A stretch of DNA of 64,000 nt. Origin: Lentisphaeria bacterium. GTDB lineage: Bacteria; Verrucomicrobiota; Lentisphaeria; Victivallales; Victivallaceae. Each line of letters begins with the position of its first letter. Within the stretch, counting starts at the first letter, position 1. The stretch is taken from the NCBI GenBank assembly GCA_017450705.1, contig JAFSTC010000054.1:17816-81815 (forward strand). The letters are read 5' to 3'. Shown here one piece after another: positions 36,551 to 44,844 of this stretch. The position numbers and the translations under genes were made by a program. The notes under the pieces were generated by a model. The model had not been told where the DNA came from. It was given only the letters and a program-made list of their open reading frames with translations, and did not search any database.

Positions 36551-37615
36551 CTATTTGAGAAGCATGCAGTCTCCGTAACTGTAAAAATGGAATTTCTCCC
36601 GCTTGGCCAGCTCGTAGGCGGCGAGGATGTGTTCCCGGGCGGCAAAGCACGACACCAGCATGAGCAGGGTGCTTTTCGGCAGATGGAAATTGGTCAGGAG
36701 CCTGTCCACGACCCGGGGCTTGTAGGGCGGATAGAGGAATATCCCCGTTTCCCCGCGCCGGGGCGTGAGCGTGCCGTCCGGCGCGGCGCAGCTCTCCAGG
36801 ACCCGGACGGTGGTCGTGCCAACGGCCATGATCTTTTTTCCCGCGCGCCGGGCGGTGTTGATGGTCTCCGCCGTCTCTTCGGGCAGATCGAAGGTTTCCA
36901 CGTGCATTTTGTGCTCTTCGGCGTTTTCCGTTTCCACGGGCTTGAAGGTCCCGGGGCCGACGTGGAGTGTCAGAGCCCGCGTGAGAACGCCCTTTGCCCG
37001 GGCCGCGTCGAGGATCTCGTCCGTGAAATGCAGTCCCGCCGTCGGGGCGGCCACGGCGCCGGGACAGCGGGCGTACACCGTCTGGTAGCGTTCCGTATCG
37101 GAGGCTTCGGCCTCCCGCCCGATGTACGGGGGCAGGGGGATGTGACCGTAACGCTCCTGGAGGCGCGTGATGTCGGGATCCGAGAAGCGGACGAGATAAC
37201 CGTCGCCGCGCTTTTCGACGACTTCGAAAAAGTTTCCGTGCGGATCGGCGTTCCCCTCCTGATCGCACAGGGCGGCCCGGACGCCGTTTTTCGCCCGCTT
37301 GCCGGGCTTGATGAGGACGTTCCACAATCCGGGGACGCCGTTCTCGGGCGAGACGAGGAGAATCTCGAATTTCGCTCCCGTCGCAACATCCGGCATCCTG
37401 CGGGCGAACATGCGGCCTTTGAGGACCTTTGTGTCATTCCAGACGAGGACGTCTCCCGGCGAGAGCCAGGAGAGGATGTCGCCGAAGACGTGAGGCTCGG
37501 CATGTCCGGTTGCCCGGTCTACGACCAGCATCCGGGAGGTCCCGCGTTTTTCCGCGGGATAACGGGCGATGAGTTCCTTCGGCAGATCGTAGTCGAACAG
37601 GGCGGTGGAGAGCAT
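36551..37615 (-). CDS. queA: S-adenosylmethionine:tRNA ribosyltransferase-isomerase
   Basis: The 354-residue protein matches QueA in length and motifs: FDYDLPKELIARYPAEKRGTSRML at the start, VLVWNDTKVLKGR, AAPTAGLHFT, THVGPGTF-like LHVGPGTFKPV and KIMAVGTTTVRVLE, and the C-terminal FHLPKSTLLMLVSCFAA. QueA transfers and isomerises the ribosyl part of SAM onto preQ1 in tRNA to make epoxyqueuosine. It is the second gene of a four-gene operon, 6 bp after the rhomboid gene. No tgt or other queuosine gene is in the window. Confidence 0.95.
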   Translation of the reverse strand: MLSTALFDYDLPKELIARYPAEKRGTSRMLVVDRATGHAEPHVFGDILSWLSPGDVLVWNDTKVLKGRMFARRMPDVATGAKFEILLVSPENGVPGLWNVLIKPGKRAKNGVRAALCDQEGNADPHGNFFEVVEKRGDGYLVRFSDPDITRLQERYGHIPLPPYIGREAEASDTERYQTVYARCPGAVAAPTAGLHFTDEILDAARAKGVLTRALTLHVGPGTFKPVETENAEEHKMHVETFDLPEETAETINTARRAGKKIMAVGTTTVRVLESCAAPDGTLTPRRGETGIFLYPPYKPRVVDRLLTNFHLPKSTLLMLVSCFAAREHILAAYELAKREKFHFYSYGDCMLLK

Positions 37616-37621
37616 CTTCTT

Positions 37622-38455
37622 TTATTTGCCCCGCATTTCTTCCCGGGCACGGCGGAGCCGGGCCAGTTCATACGCGGAGAGACTGTTGATCCCGTCGCGG
37701 GAGATCTTGTCCAGCAGCGCGTCCAGTTCCGCCGGCGACACGGGACCGGCGGCGTCTCCCTCCGGCGCCGCCGAAGGCGCGGGACGGGGAGCGGCAGCGT
37801 ACTGCCTGAAGAAGCGGCGGAGAGGATCCCAGGCCACCGTGTTCCGGAACCAGATTTTGACGACGATGTATCCGCCGATGAAACCGCCCAGATGGGCCAG
37901 ATGGGAGACGTTGCTCTGGCTTCCCGAAAGCTGCAGAAAGATCTCCAGGATCGTGTAGCAGATGACCAGCGTCGACGTCTTGATCGGCGAGAAGGGCATG
38001 AAGATCATGACGAACCGGCGGTCGGGCTCCAGCATCGCCGCCGCCATCATGAAAGCGCAGACGGCCCCCGAGGCTCCCAGAAGGACGTTGGGCGCCCGCC
38101 AGGCGCTCGCCAGGAAGATCAGGTTGCCGGAGAGAACGCCGACGAGATAAAGCCAGGTGAAACGGTTTTTCCCCGTATGGGGGAGGACCAGCGATCCGAA
38201 AAGATAAAGTCCCCACATGTTGAAGAAGATATGCGAAAACGTCGAGTGGAGGAACCCGGCGGTCAGCAGCTGCCAGAGACGGAACGACTCCGGCAGGCTT
38301 TTCAAGGCCAGATCTGCGAACAGCGGACTGCCGGGCGGGGCGAAAAGAAGGAACAGCGCGGCATTGATGCCGATGAGTATCCAGATGATGCTGCGGCTGT
38401 TGCGGTTCTCCCGGGGTTCGTTGTCCCGCATATAGCTTCGGTCATACAGTGACAT
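37622..38455 (-). CDS. Rhomboid-family intramembrane serine protease
   Basis: The 277-residue protein has the rhomboid signatures: HIFFNMWGLYLFG after the second helix, LLGASGAV with presumed catalytic Ser129, and SHLAHLGGFIGG with presumed catalytic His188. Six membrane helices are predicted, with a C-terminal cytoplasmic tail of about 75 residues that is Pro/Ala-rich and then charged. It is the first gene of the rhomboid-queA-M50-NUDIX operon, behind a good promoter. Its substrate is unknown. Confidence 0.9.
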   Translation of the reverse strand: MSLYDRSYMRDNEPRENRNSRSIIWILIGINAALFLLFAPPGSPLFADLALKSLPESFRLWQLLTAGFLHSTFSHIFFNMWGLYLFGSLVLPHTGKNRFTWLYLVGVLSGNLIFLASAWRAPNVLLGASGAVCAFMMAAAMLEPDRRFVMIFMPFSPIKTSTLVICYTILEIFLQLSGSQSNVSHLAHLGGFIGGYIVVKIWFRNTVAWDPLRRFFRQYAAAPRPAPSAAPEGDAAGPVSPAELDALLDKISRDGINSLSAYELARLRRAREEMRGK

Positions 38456-38500
38456 AGTCTTTCAAATCTCCCGTAAAAAAAGCGCGATTCGGTCCTTCAT

Positions 38501-38529
38501 AATATACACGAACAGGGCGGTTTATTCAA
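38501..38529 (-). promoter_or_regulatory. Promoter of the rhomboid-queA operon, TTGAAT-17-TATATT
   Basis: On the minus strand TTGAAT and TATATT are 17 bp apart, about 45 bp upstream of the rhomboid start codon. The -35 box lies in the short gap after the MlaA-hydrolase gene. Confidence 0.75.
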
Positions 38530-38551
38530 GGGACGGCCGCTTTTCGGGAGG

Positions 38552-40663
38552 TCACCTGTTCAGACACTCGATGATCTTCTGCTGGACGCTGCGGTAGTAG
38601 AGGTGGCCCAGATGGCCCCCGCGGGAGGTCCAGATGATGCGCTCTCCCAGGACCCGGTCCAGAAATTTCCTGTCCTGTTCCGAAAGGAGAAAATCGTTGA
38701 TCGAATGGATGACGCAGATGTCCTGACGGTTCCTGAGCGTCCGTTCCAGGCTGTGGAGATCGGATTTTTCGAACAGCGTTTTTTTCGGAACGCCGGGGTA
38801 TTCGTTCGCCAGGTATTTTTCGGCGTACTCGGTGAAGGATATCCTGTCCAGCTCCAGGTACAGTTTGTTTTTGGAGAAGTTCACGGGCGCGTCAAGAGAA
38901 ATGAGTCCCCTGTCGCGGTGGGCCGCAAACAGCATGCCGCGCACGGACGATCTGAAATAAAGTCCTGCGAGAAAGTCCGCCGTTACGGGATCCCCGGTCA
39001 TCCTGTAGGCGAACTTGACGTTCTCCGGAAGGCTTGCGGCGTAGGGCGGCAGGACCGCCGAGAAACCGTTGACGATGGCTCCCGCCGCGCCGAGAAGCCG
39101 ATCGAGCACCTCGTCGGGAGATTTTTCCGCCATGGAGTCGGCGAGGCGGTCCGCCTGCCGCGCGGCGTATTGCAGACTCACCGGAGGGTTGACGGCCAGA
39201 TAATTCCGGATGCCGAGGCGCTCGTCCCTTTTCTCCAGCTCCGCGATCTTGAGCGTATGCATGCCGCCGAAACTGTAGCCCACGAGGGACAGCTCGGGCG
39301 CGGAGATGAGTTTTGCCTCCTTCAGGTCGTTCAGAGCCAGAAGGATGATCTTCCGCACGGCGTCCGCGTCGGCTGGCAGGAATCCCGGCAGGCGGCTGCC
39401 GGAACGGGCGCTGACGAACTGCCATGTGAAGGTGCTGTCGATCACCAGCACGGCAAAACCGTTCCCGTTGAGCAGTTCCGCCAAAGCGAGCGCCGTCGAG
39501 GAAAGGGCGGTCCCGCCGATGCCGGGCAGCAGGACGGCCAGCCGTTCCGGGGGCGGCGGGAGCGGTTTCCCCTCCCGGTCCTTGCCGGGAACGGGACTTG
39601 GCCAGAACGAGCAGACGAATTTGGGCCGGTCCGGGGCCAGCGCAAGTTTGCGCTTATACCGTTTCCCGGAGAAATCGCTGTTGAACACCGAAAGACGCAT
39701 ATACCAGAAATCGTCGTCGGTCTGCGCTCTGAAGAGAACGGTCCGCAGGGAATCCAGCACGGGGGTCCCCGGACCGTATTCAGGAAGATCCAGCCACCGG
39801 CCCTGAAGGTCCGGAGGGGGCGCGACGCGGGGGGAGGGCTGGAGCGGCGGCGGGTAGTGTCCCTCCTCGGTGAGCTGATCGATCCGGTACCGGTAGCGGT
39901 AGGTCCACATGCGCAGTTTGAGTTCGCGACCCAGGAGGGCCAGCTGGCGGAAGGTCTTGTAGCGGTCGTTGCTGCCCTCCACGACCTGCTGATAGGCGCG
40001 GTGGGCGATGACCATCCGGTTGAGCGCCGTGGCCCAGCCGGAATAGGGGATGTAGGTCTTGAGATCGAAGGCGATGTCGAAGAGCAGGCCGACCGTGTCC
40101 CTGACGTTCAGCGTGGGCGAGCCGGGCAGCATGAAGGTGCACCCCGGACCGATCCCCCAGGCGGCGAAGGCCTGCCCGAAATCGGAATCCGTGGAGTGGA
40201 TCCGCCACCAGTGTTCCGCCGGATCGAAAAATCCCGCGATACCCACCGTGATGTTGAGCAGAAAACGCAATGTTTCCCGCCCCGCGCCCTTCCACTCCGC
40301 CCGGATGAGACAGCTGACCGCCCGGGCCGGAAACTCCAGATTGACGCAGAGGTTGTTGAAGTGCTCGATGAAAGGGCGCGGAAAGATGGTGGTGTAGATC
40401 CTCCCGAGGGGATCGGCCAGATAGTCCATGAGAACGGATGTTACTGCGAACATGCTGCGGTTGAAGGGTTCGCAGGGATCCGGCCCGGCCAGGTGGTTCT
40501 CCAGTACGGAGAGGGTGATTTTTTCCCGCGGAGGCGGTTTTGTCTGCTGCGTGTTTTCGCCGGGCGGCGGCGTTTCCTGTGCGGTCCCGCAGCTTTGGCA
40601 GCCGGAAAAAAGACAAAGTCCGGCCAGAAACAGGAACAGCAGAAAGATGTGCCGCCTTTTCAC
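38552..40663 (-). CDS. MlaA lipoprotein fused to an alpha/beta hydrolase
   Basis: The 703-residue protein begins with a lipoprotein signal (LFSGC, acceptor Cys22). Residues about 55-260 match MlaA/VacJ: DPCEPFNRSMF, DPLGRIY, FNNLCVNLEFPARAVSCLI, RFLLNITVGIAGFFDPA, DFGQAFAAWGIGPG and MLPGSPTLNVRDTVG. Residues about 370-703 are an alpha/beta hydrolase with VLLPGIGGTALSS, a nucleophile elbow GYSFGG (Ser464) and a late GGHLGHL histidine. MlaA removes misplaced phospholipid from the outer leaflet of the outer membrane, and the attached hydrolase could act on a lipid. The GTG start, with GGAG in front, lies 4 bp after aroA. The fusion is in one uninterrupted frame. Confidence 0.85.
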   Translation of the reverse strand: MKRRHIFLLFLFLAGLCLFSGCQSCGTAQETPPPGENTQQTKPPPREKITLSVLENHLAGPDPCEPFNRSMFAVTSVLMDYLADPLGRIYTTIFPRPFIEHFNNLCVNLEFPARAVSCLIRAEWKGAGRETLRFLLNITVGIAGFFDPAEHWWRIHSTDSDFGQAFAAWGIGPGCTFMLPGSPTLNVRDTVGLLFDIAFDLKTYIPYSGWATALNRMVIAHRAYQQVVEGSNDRYKTFRQLALLGRELKLRMWTYRYRYRIDQLTEEGHYPPPLQPSPRVAPPPDLQGRWLDLPEYGPGTPVLDSLRTVLFRAQTDDDFWYMRLSVFNSDFSGKRYKRKLALAPDRPKFVCSFWPSPVPGKDREGKPLPPPPERLAVLLPGIGGTALSSTALALAELLNGNGFAVLVIDSTFTWQFVSARSGSRLPGFLPADADAVRKIILLALNDLKEAKLISAPELSLVGYSFGGMHTLKIAELEKRDERLGIRNYLAVNPPVSLQYAARQADRLADSMAEKSPDEVLDRLLGAAGAIVNGFSAVLPPYAASLPENVKFAYRMTGDPVTADFLAGLYFRSSVRGMLFAAHRDRGLISLDAPVNFSKNKLYLELDRISFTEYAEKYLANEYPGVPKKTLFEKSDLHSLERTLRNRQDICVIHSINDFLLSEQDRKFLDRVLGERIIWTSRGGHLGHLYYRSVQQKIIECLNR

Positions 40664-40667
40664 TTTT

Positions 40668-41933
40668 CTACTCCAGCGTAAAATCGGCTCCGAGCGCGGA
40701 AAAATCGTCGAAGAACCGTGGGTAGGAGACGCCGGCGCATGCTGCGTCGTCGATCTCCACGGGGCCTTCCGCCGCAAGTCCCGCCACGGCGAAGGCCATG
40801 GCGATGCGGTGGTCGCCGTGACTGGAGACCCGTCCGCCCCGGACGCGGCCACCGTGGACGACGAGTCCGTCGGGCAGCTCCTCCGCCGCGATGCCGAGTT
40901 TCGGCAGTTCCTGCGCCATGACGGAAATGCGGTCGGTCTCCTTGATCCGGGCCTGGGGCACGTTGAGCAGCCGGGTCGTCCCCGAGGCGAAAGCGCCGGC
41001 GACGGCCAGAATGGGCAGCGCGTCCGGGGTGGCGTTGAGATCCAGATCACACCCCGCAAGGCGTGCCCCGGGCAAAACGGTGAGGACTTTGCCCCGTTCC
41101 AGACGGGCGCCCAGCTGTTCCGCAAAGCCGAAGACCGCCTTGTCCCCCTGAGGATCCGAGAAATCCAGATTTTTGATGGCGACGCCGCGGCCTGAAATCA
41201 TGCCGGCGACGAGGGGAAAGGACGCGGTGGAAAAGTCAGCGGGGATGGTCCTGTCGAAGGGCGCTATTTTCTGCCGCCCCGGGATCTCCCAGCGGAGCAG
41301 ATCCTCCGAATGCCGGTATTCGAGGCCGAGGGCGTCCATCCAGCTGGTTGTGATGCCGACATAGGGCTGTTCGTTGAGAAACTCCAGCGTGACGACCGAC
41401 TCTCGCTGCGCCAGCGGCAGGGAGAGCAGAAGCGCGCTCAGGAACTGGGAACTGCTGCCGTCCGCCGTGACCGTGCCGCCCGTTACGGGACCGCGCAGGG
41501 AGAAGGGGCATTTGCCCGTGGGGGCGTCGATGTGCGCGCCAAGTTTGGCAAAGGAGTCCAGCAGCGTGGCCATCTTGCGGGTCCGCAAAGAGGAGTCCCC
41601 GTCGAAGGAGATGGTGAAGTCCTGGAGCGCGCACATGCCTGAGAGCAGGCGCAGACCCGTGCCGGAGTTCTTCATATCGATGACCCGCCCGGGATCGGTG
41701 AATCTGCCGCCGGTCCCGGTGATCTCCCACGAGTCCGCGCATCGTGTGACGCGGGCGCCCAGCAGCATGGCGGCGTCGAGCGTGGCCAGCGTGTCGGCGG
41801 ATCCCAGCGGCGCGCGCAGAACGCTCGTCCCCGTCCCCGCGAGGGCGGTGACGATGCCCCGGATGGTGTGCGATTTGGAACCGCTGACGGCGATCTCCCC
41901 CCTCAGCACGGAGGGTCTCACGGTAAGTTTCAT
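40668..41933 (-). CDS. aroA: 3-phosphoshikimate 1-carboxyvinyltransferase (EPSP synthase)
   Basis: The 421-residue protein has the EPSP synthase motifs: GSKSHTIR near the start (phosphate/PEP-binding Lys), MKNSGTGLRLLSGM (the NSGT motif), DGSSSQFLSALLLSLP, and RIKETDRI near the C terminus. It joins PEP to shikimate-3-phosphate in the chorismate pathway. It lies between tyrA and the MlaA fusion in one operon, which is logical for tyrosine synthesis. Length is normal for the family. Confidence 0.95.
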   Translation of the reverse strand: MKLTVRPSVLRGEIAVSGSKSHTIRGIVTALAGTGTSVLRAPLGSADTLATLDAAMLLGARVTRCADSWEITGTGGRFTDPGRVIDMKNSGTGLRLLSGMCALQDFTISFDGDSSLRTRKMATLLDSFAKLGAHIDAPTGKCPFSLRGPVTGGTVTADGSSSQFLSALLLSLPLAQRESVVTLEFLNEQPYVGITTSWMDALGLEYRHSEDLLRWEIPGRQKIAPFDRTIPADFSTASFPLVAGMISGRGVAIKNLDFSDPQGDKAVFGFAEQLGARLERGKVLTVLPGARLAGCDLDLNATPDALPILAVAGAFASGTTRLLNVPQARIKETDRISVMAQELPKLGIAAEELPDGLVVHGGRVRGGRVSSHGDHRIAMAFAVAGLAAEGPVEIDDAACAGVSYPRFFDDFSALGADFTLE

Positions 41934-41970
41934 GTCGTTTCCCCCGAGTGTCCGCCGTCGGCCGGCGGGA

Positions 41971-42864
41971 TCATTTCATGCCTTTGTAATCGAGCCAGCT
42001 GTCGCGCAGGGCCTTGCCCCGGGCGAACTCCCGCTCGAAACCGTCGAAATCGCCCTGTTCGATCAGGCGTTTCAGACGGGCCAGTTCGCTTTGGAATCCC
42101 CCCAGCGCCTCCAGTACGGCGAGCTGGTTGGACTCGACGATCTCCCGCCACATGCGCGGACTGCTGGAGGCGATCCTGCTGGTGTCTTTGAAACCCGTGG
42201 CACACCCCCGGAAGCGCAGACGTTTTTCCTCTTCATTGCCGCCGCCCAGGATGTCGAGACTCAAAGCGGAGGCCACCACGTGCAGGGCGTGACTTGTCCG
42301 GGCCACGAGCAGATCGTGAGACCGGGCGTCCAGACGCGAGGTGTGACAGGAGAGGCAGTGCCACAGGGCTTCGGTTTTTGCCACGGCCTCTTCCCGGGCG
42401 CCGCCGGGCGGCGTGATGAACACGTCCGCCCTGTCGTAAAGCTCGGGAAACGCGGCGGCCAGTCCGCTTTTTTCCGTTCCGGCCATGGGATGGGAACCGA
42501 CGAAAAAAGGTCCTCCGGGCACGGAAAAAACCTGTTCCGCCCGGGAAACGATCTCGCGTTTGATGCTGCCGATGTCGGTGACGACGGTCCCCGGCGGACA
42601 GCATTTCGCGCAGACCGGAAGGAAATCGATGATGACGGGGATCGGCAGACAGAGAACGACGACATCGGCCGCGGCGAGCGCGTCGTCCAGCCGGGGACAG
42701 ACCGTGTCGACGGCGCCGATCGCGAGCGCCGTGTCAAGCGTTTCCGCGCGCCGGGCCCAGCCGATCCTTCTTTTTCCGCACCGCCCGAGGGCGAGGCCGA
42801 GAGAACCGCCCAGAAGTCCGAGCCCGATGACGGCGACGCTCCGTATGTTTTCCTCCGATCCCAT
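41971..42864 (-). CDS. tyrA: Prephenate dehydrogenase
   Basis: The protein (297 residues from the ATG at 42864, which has AAGGA upstream; a TTG 12 bp earlier is possible) has the NAD-binding VAVIGLGLLGGSLGLAL, and TyrA motifs GSIKREI, FVGSHPMAGTEKSG, HDLLVARTSHALHVVASAL and FKDTSRIASSSPRMW. It oxidatively decarboxylates prephenate to 4-hydroxyphenylpyruvate. There is no chorismate mutase or ACT domain. It is the first gene of the tyrA-aroA operon. Confidence 0.93.
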   Translation of the reverse strand: MGSEENIRSVAVIGLGLLGGSLGLALGRCGKRRIGWARRAETLDTALAIGAVDTVCPRLDDALAAADVVVLCLPIPVIIDFLPVCAKCCPPGTVVTDIGSIKREIVSRAEQVFSVPGGPFFVGSHPMAGTEKSGLAAAFPELYDRADVFITPPGGAREEAVAKTEALWHCLSCHTSRLDARSHDLLVARTSHALHVVASALSLDILGGGNEEEKRLRFRGCATGFKDTSRIASSSPRMWREIVESNQLAVLEALGGFQSELARLKRLIEQGDFDGFEREFARGKALRDSWLDYKGMK

Positions 42865-42898
42865 AGTCCTTTCCAATCCCGCCTCTCTGATGATTTAT

Positions 42899-42927
42899 AA
42901 TATATATCCGGTCGCCGGGTTAATCAA
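42899..42927 (-). promoter_or_regulatory. Promoter of the tyrA-aroA operon, TTGATT-17-TATATT
   Basis: On the minus strand TTGATT and TATATT are 17 bp apart, about 35 bp upstream of tyrA. It is back-to-back with the mscS promoter on the other strand. Confidence 0.75.
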
Positions 42928-42959
42928 ACTTTTTTGCACCGATTTCTTTCCCCGCCGGA

Positions 42960-42988
42960 TTGAAAAAAAAGGGCTCCCGTGGTATATT
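42960..42988 (+). promoter_or_regulatory. Promoter of the mscS-like gene, TTGAAA-17-TATATT
   Basis: TTGAAA at 42960-42965 and TATATT at 42983-42988 are 17 bp apart. The likely start point lies about 45 bp before the ATG. Confidence 0.8.
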
Positions 42989-43041
42989 ACAGGTGCATCG
43001 CCAGTCAAAACGACACCATTTTAACGTAAGGAGAAGTGTAA

Positions 43042-43947
43042 ATGGCCGCAAAAGCAGATGTTTGTGTCAATGACGTCGTTTCCGCCGTTCAGGGCGGTAC
43101 CGTCGGGGAATTCTTCCGGGACCTCTGGGAGCAGTATCAGTCCGAGATCATCAATCTGGGAAGGTGCATCCTGCTCTCCGTTCTCGTCATTCTGCTGGCG
43201 TGGCTCGTTGCGCGGATCGCCCGCAAAGTGCTGGTCAAAGCCATGAGCAAAATTCCCGGTCTGGACGCGGCGGTCGGGAATATCCTCGCCGGGATCGCCC
43301 GGGCCGTCATCTGGCTCTTCGCCGCCCTCATCATCCTCGATCTTTTCGGGATCAATACCGCCAGCATCCTCACGGTCCTGGGCGCCGCCGGCCTGGCCGT
43401 CGGTCTGGCCATGAAGGACTCCCTGAGCAACATCGCTTCCGGTCTGATGCTTCTTTTCCTGCGTCCCTACAAGGCCGGCGATTACATCGACTGCGGCTCC
43501 GTCAGCGGCACGATCAAGGAGATCGGTCTCTTCACCACCGTGTTCATGACGGTGGACGGCGTGTACATCTCCGCGCCCAACAGCGTCATCTTCGGGCATC
43601 CGATCAAGAACTTCTCCCGCAATCCGTTGCGCCGCGCGGACATCACCGTCGGCATCGCCTACGGCGACTCGCTCTCCTGCGCGGTGGAGACGCTCAAGAA
43701 ACTCATGCTCGACAGCGACCTCATCATGAAGGACCCCGCGCCCGAAGTCCTCGTCGCGGAACTGGCCGACAGCTCCGTCAATCTCACGCTCCGTTTCTGG
43801 ACGGCGACGGAGAACTACTGGGCCGCCTACTGGATGATCAAGGCCCAGCTCAAGACCACCATCGAGGCCGCCGGACTCAACATCCCGTTCCCGCAGCGCG
43901 TCGTGACCTTCGCCAACGCCATCCCCGAGGACCGCAAGGCGGAGTAA
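43042..43947 (+). CDS. Small-conductance mechanosensitive channel, MscS family
   Basis: The 301-residue protein has the standard MscS plan: three membrane helices in the first 130 residues, the pore-lining helix AASILTVLGAAGLAVGLAMKDSLSN-like (Gly/Ala-rich, then the conserved ASGLMLLFLRPYKAGDYI), the beta domain GTIKEIGLFTTVF and YISAPNSVIFGHPIKNFSRNP, and a C-terminal alpha/beta domain. It opens under membrane tension to release solutes during osmotic downshock. AAGGAGA precedes the start, and it has its own promoter and terminator, so it is monocistronic. Confidence 0.93.
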   Translation: MAAKADVCVNDVVSAVQGGTVGEFFRDLWEQYQSEIINLGRCILLSVLVILLAWLVARIARKVLVKAMSKIPGLDAAVGNILAGIARAVIWLFAALIILDLFGINTASILTVLGAAGLAVGLAMKDSLSNIASGLMLLFLRPYKAGDYIDCGSVSGTIKEIGLFTTVFMTVDGVYISAPNSVIFGHPIKNFSRNPLRRADITVGIAYGDSLSCAVETLKKLMLDSDLIMKDPAPEVLVAELADSSVNLTLRFWTATENYWAAYWMIKAQLKTTIEAAGLNIPFPQRVVTFANAIPEDRKAE

Positions 43948-43970
43948 AACGAACTGCCGTTGATTCGTTC

Positions 43971-44007
43971 CGGGCGGAAGGATCTTTCTTCCGCCCGCCT
44001 TTTTTTG
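43971..44007 (+). terminator. Intrinsic terminator after the mscS-like gene
   Basis: A perfect 10-bp stem (CGGGCGGAAG and CTTCCGCCCG, 7-nt loop) is followed by GCC and then seven or eight T residues. Confidence 0.9.
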
Positions 44008-44028
44008 CCGAAAATCCAGCCTGGGCGG

Positions 44029-44056
44029 TTGACGGACGCGCCGGGGAGAGTATATT
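44029..44056 (+). promoter_or_regulatory. Promoter of the HD hydrolase gene, TTGACG-16-TATATT
   Basis: TTGACG and TATATT are 16 bp apart, about 25 bp upstream of the start codon. An alternative -10, TATTAT, lies 2 bp further on. Confidence 0.75.
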
Positions 44057-44081
44057 ATTTCCCGTTACGGAGGCAGGGAAC

Positions 44082-44747
44082 ATGGAAAACGAAAAAACGG
44101 CGCTTCCCCTTTTGGAGCGTGTCGGCCGGATCGTCCGGGAGCGTCTCGAAGGCGCGGACGGGTGCCACGACTGGGATCACACCCAGCGGGTCTGCGGCAA
44201 CGCCGAGCGTCTGCTGGCGTCTTTTCCCGACGCCGACGCCGAAGCGGTCCGGCTGGCGGCGCTGCTCCACGACGTGGGACGTCCCGAGGAGAAGGCGGAT
44301 GGAAAGGTCTGCCACGCCCTGCGGGGCGCGGAGATCGCCAAAGAGATTCTGACCTCCCTTGCCGCCGATCCGCAACTGGTTTCCCGGGTCGTCGCCGCCG
44401 TGAGGACCCACCGCTACCGGGACGGTCTTGCCCCCGCTTCGCTTGAGGCCGAGATCGTCTACGACGCCGACAAACTGGATTCCCTGGGCGCGGTGGGGAT
44501 CGGCCGTGCCTTCCTCTTCGCGGGGAAGCACGGAGCGCGTCTCCACAATACGCGGAAGGAGGCGCTGGAAAACGGCGCCTATTCCCGCGAGGACACCGCC
44601 TACCGGGAGTATCTGGTCAAACTCCGCAAACTCCCCGACGCCATGCGGACCCCGCCTGGAAAGGAACTCGCCCGCGAGCGCGCCGAGTTCATGCGTCTTT
44701 TTTTCGACCGCCTCGACGGGGAGACGGACCCGCGGAAACCCGAGTGA
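44082..44747 (+). CDS. HD-domain metal-dependent phosphohydrolase
   Basis: The 221-residue protein has the HD-superfamily ligands: His in GCHDWDHTQRV, the HD pair in LAALLHDVGRPEE, a following His in HALRGAEIAK and Asp in IVYDADKLDSLG. This is the arrangement of small YedJ-like HD proteins, which hydrolyse nucleotides or phosphate esters. The start after GGAGGCAGGG is chosen because the longer open frame overlaps mscS. It has its own promoter, and its stop codon lies inside a terminator stem. Confidence 0.88.
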   Translation: MENEKTALPLLERVGRIVRERLEGADGCHDWDHTQRVCGNAERLLASFPDADAEAVRLAALLHDVGRPEEKADGKVCHALRGAEIAKEILTSLAADPQLVSRVVAAVRTHRYRDGLAPASLEAEIVYDADKLDSLGAVGIGRAFLFAGKHGARLHNTRKEALENGAYSREDTAYREYLVKLRKLPDAMRTPPGKELARERAEFMRLFFDRLDGETDPRKPE

Positions 44748-44765
44748 ACGCCGTTCGCTTTTTTT
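44744..44765 (+). terminator. Intrinsic terminator overlapping the HD gene stop codon
   Basis: GTGAAC and GTTCGC form a 6-bp stem (one G-T pair) with a GCC loop, followed by seven T residues. The TGA stop codon is part of the stem. Confidence 0.7.
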
Positions 44766-44787
44766 GTGTAAATTCGGAAGTCGAAGG

Positions 44788-44815
44788 TTGAAATTTGCAC
44801 ATGTTGCGGTATATT
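44788..44815 (+). promoter_or_regulatory. Promoter of the ATPase gene, TTGAAA-16-TATATT
   Basis: TTGAAA and TATATT are 16 bp apart, 30 bp before the ATG, with an excellent AAGGAGGT ribosome-binding site at 44832-44839. Confidence 0.75.
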
Positions 44816-44844
44816 AACTCTCGGAATAACGAAGGAGGTTTCGG

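Noticed and set aside
35925..37325. Upstream extension of the NUDIX frame to about 600 codons
   Set aside because: Only the last 133 residues look like a protein; the rest overlaps the M50 and queA genes in another frame.
36182..38452. 756-codon plus-strand open frame opposite rhomboid, queA and the M50 protease
   Set aside because: The opposite strand carries three proteins with catalytic motifs; this frame is low in hydrophobic segments and has no domain.
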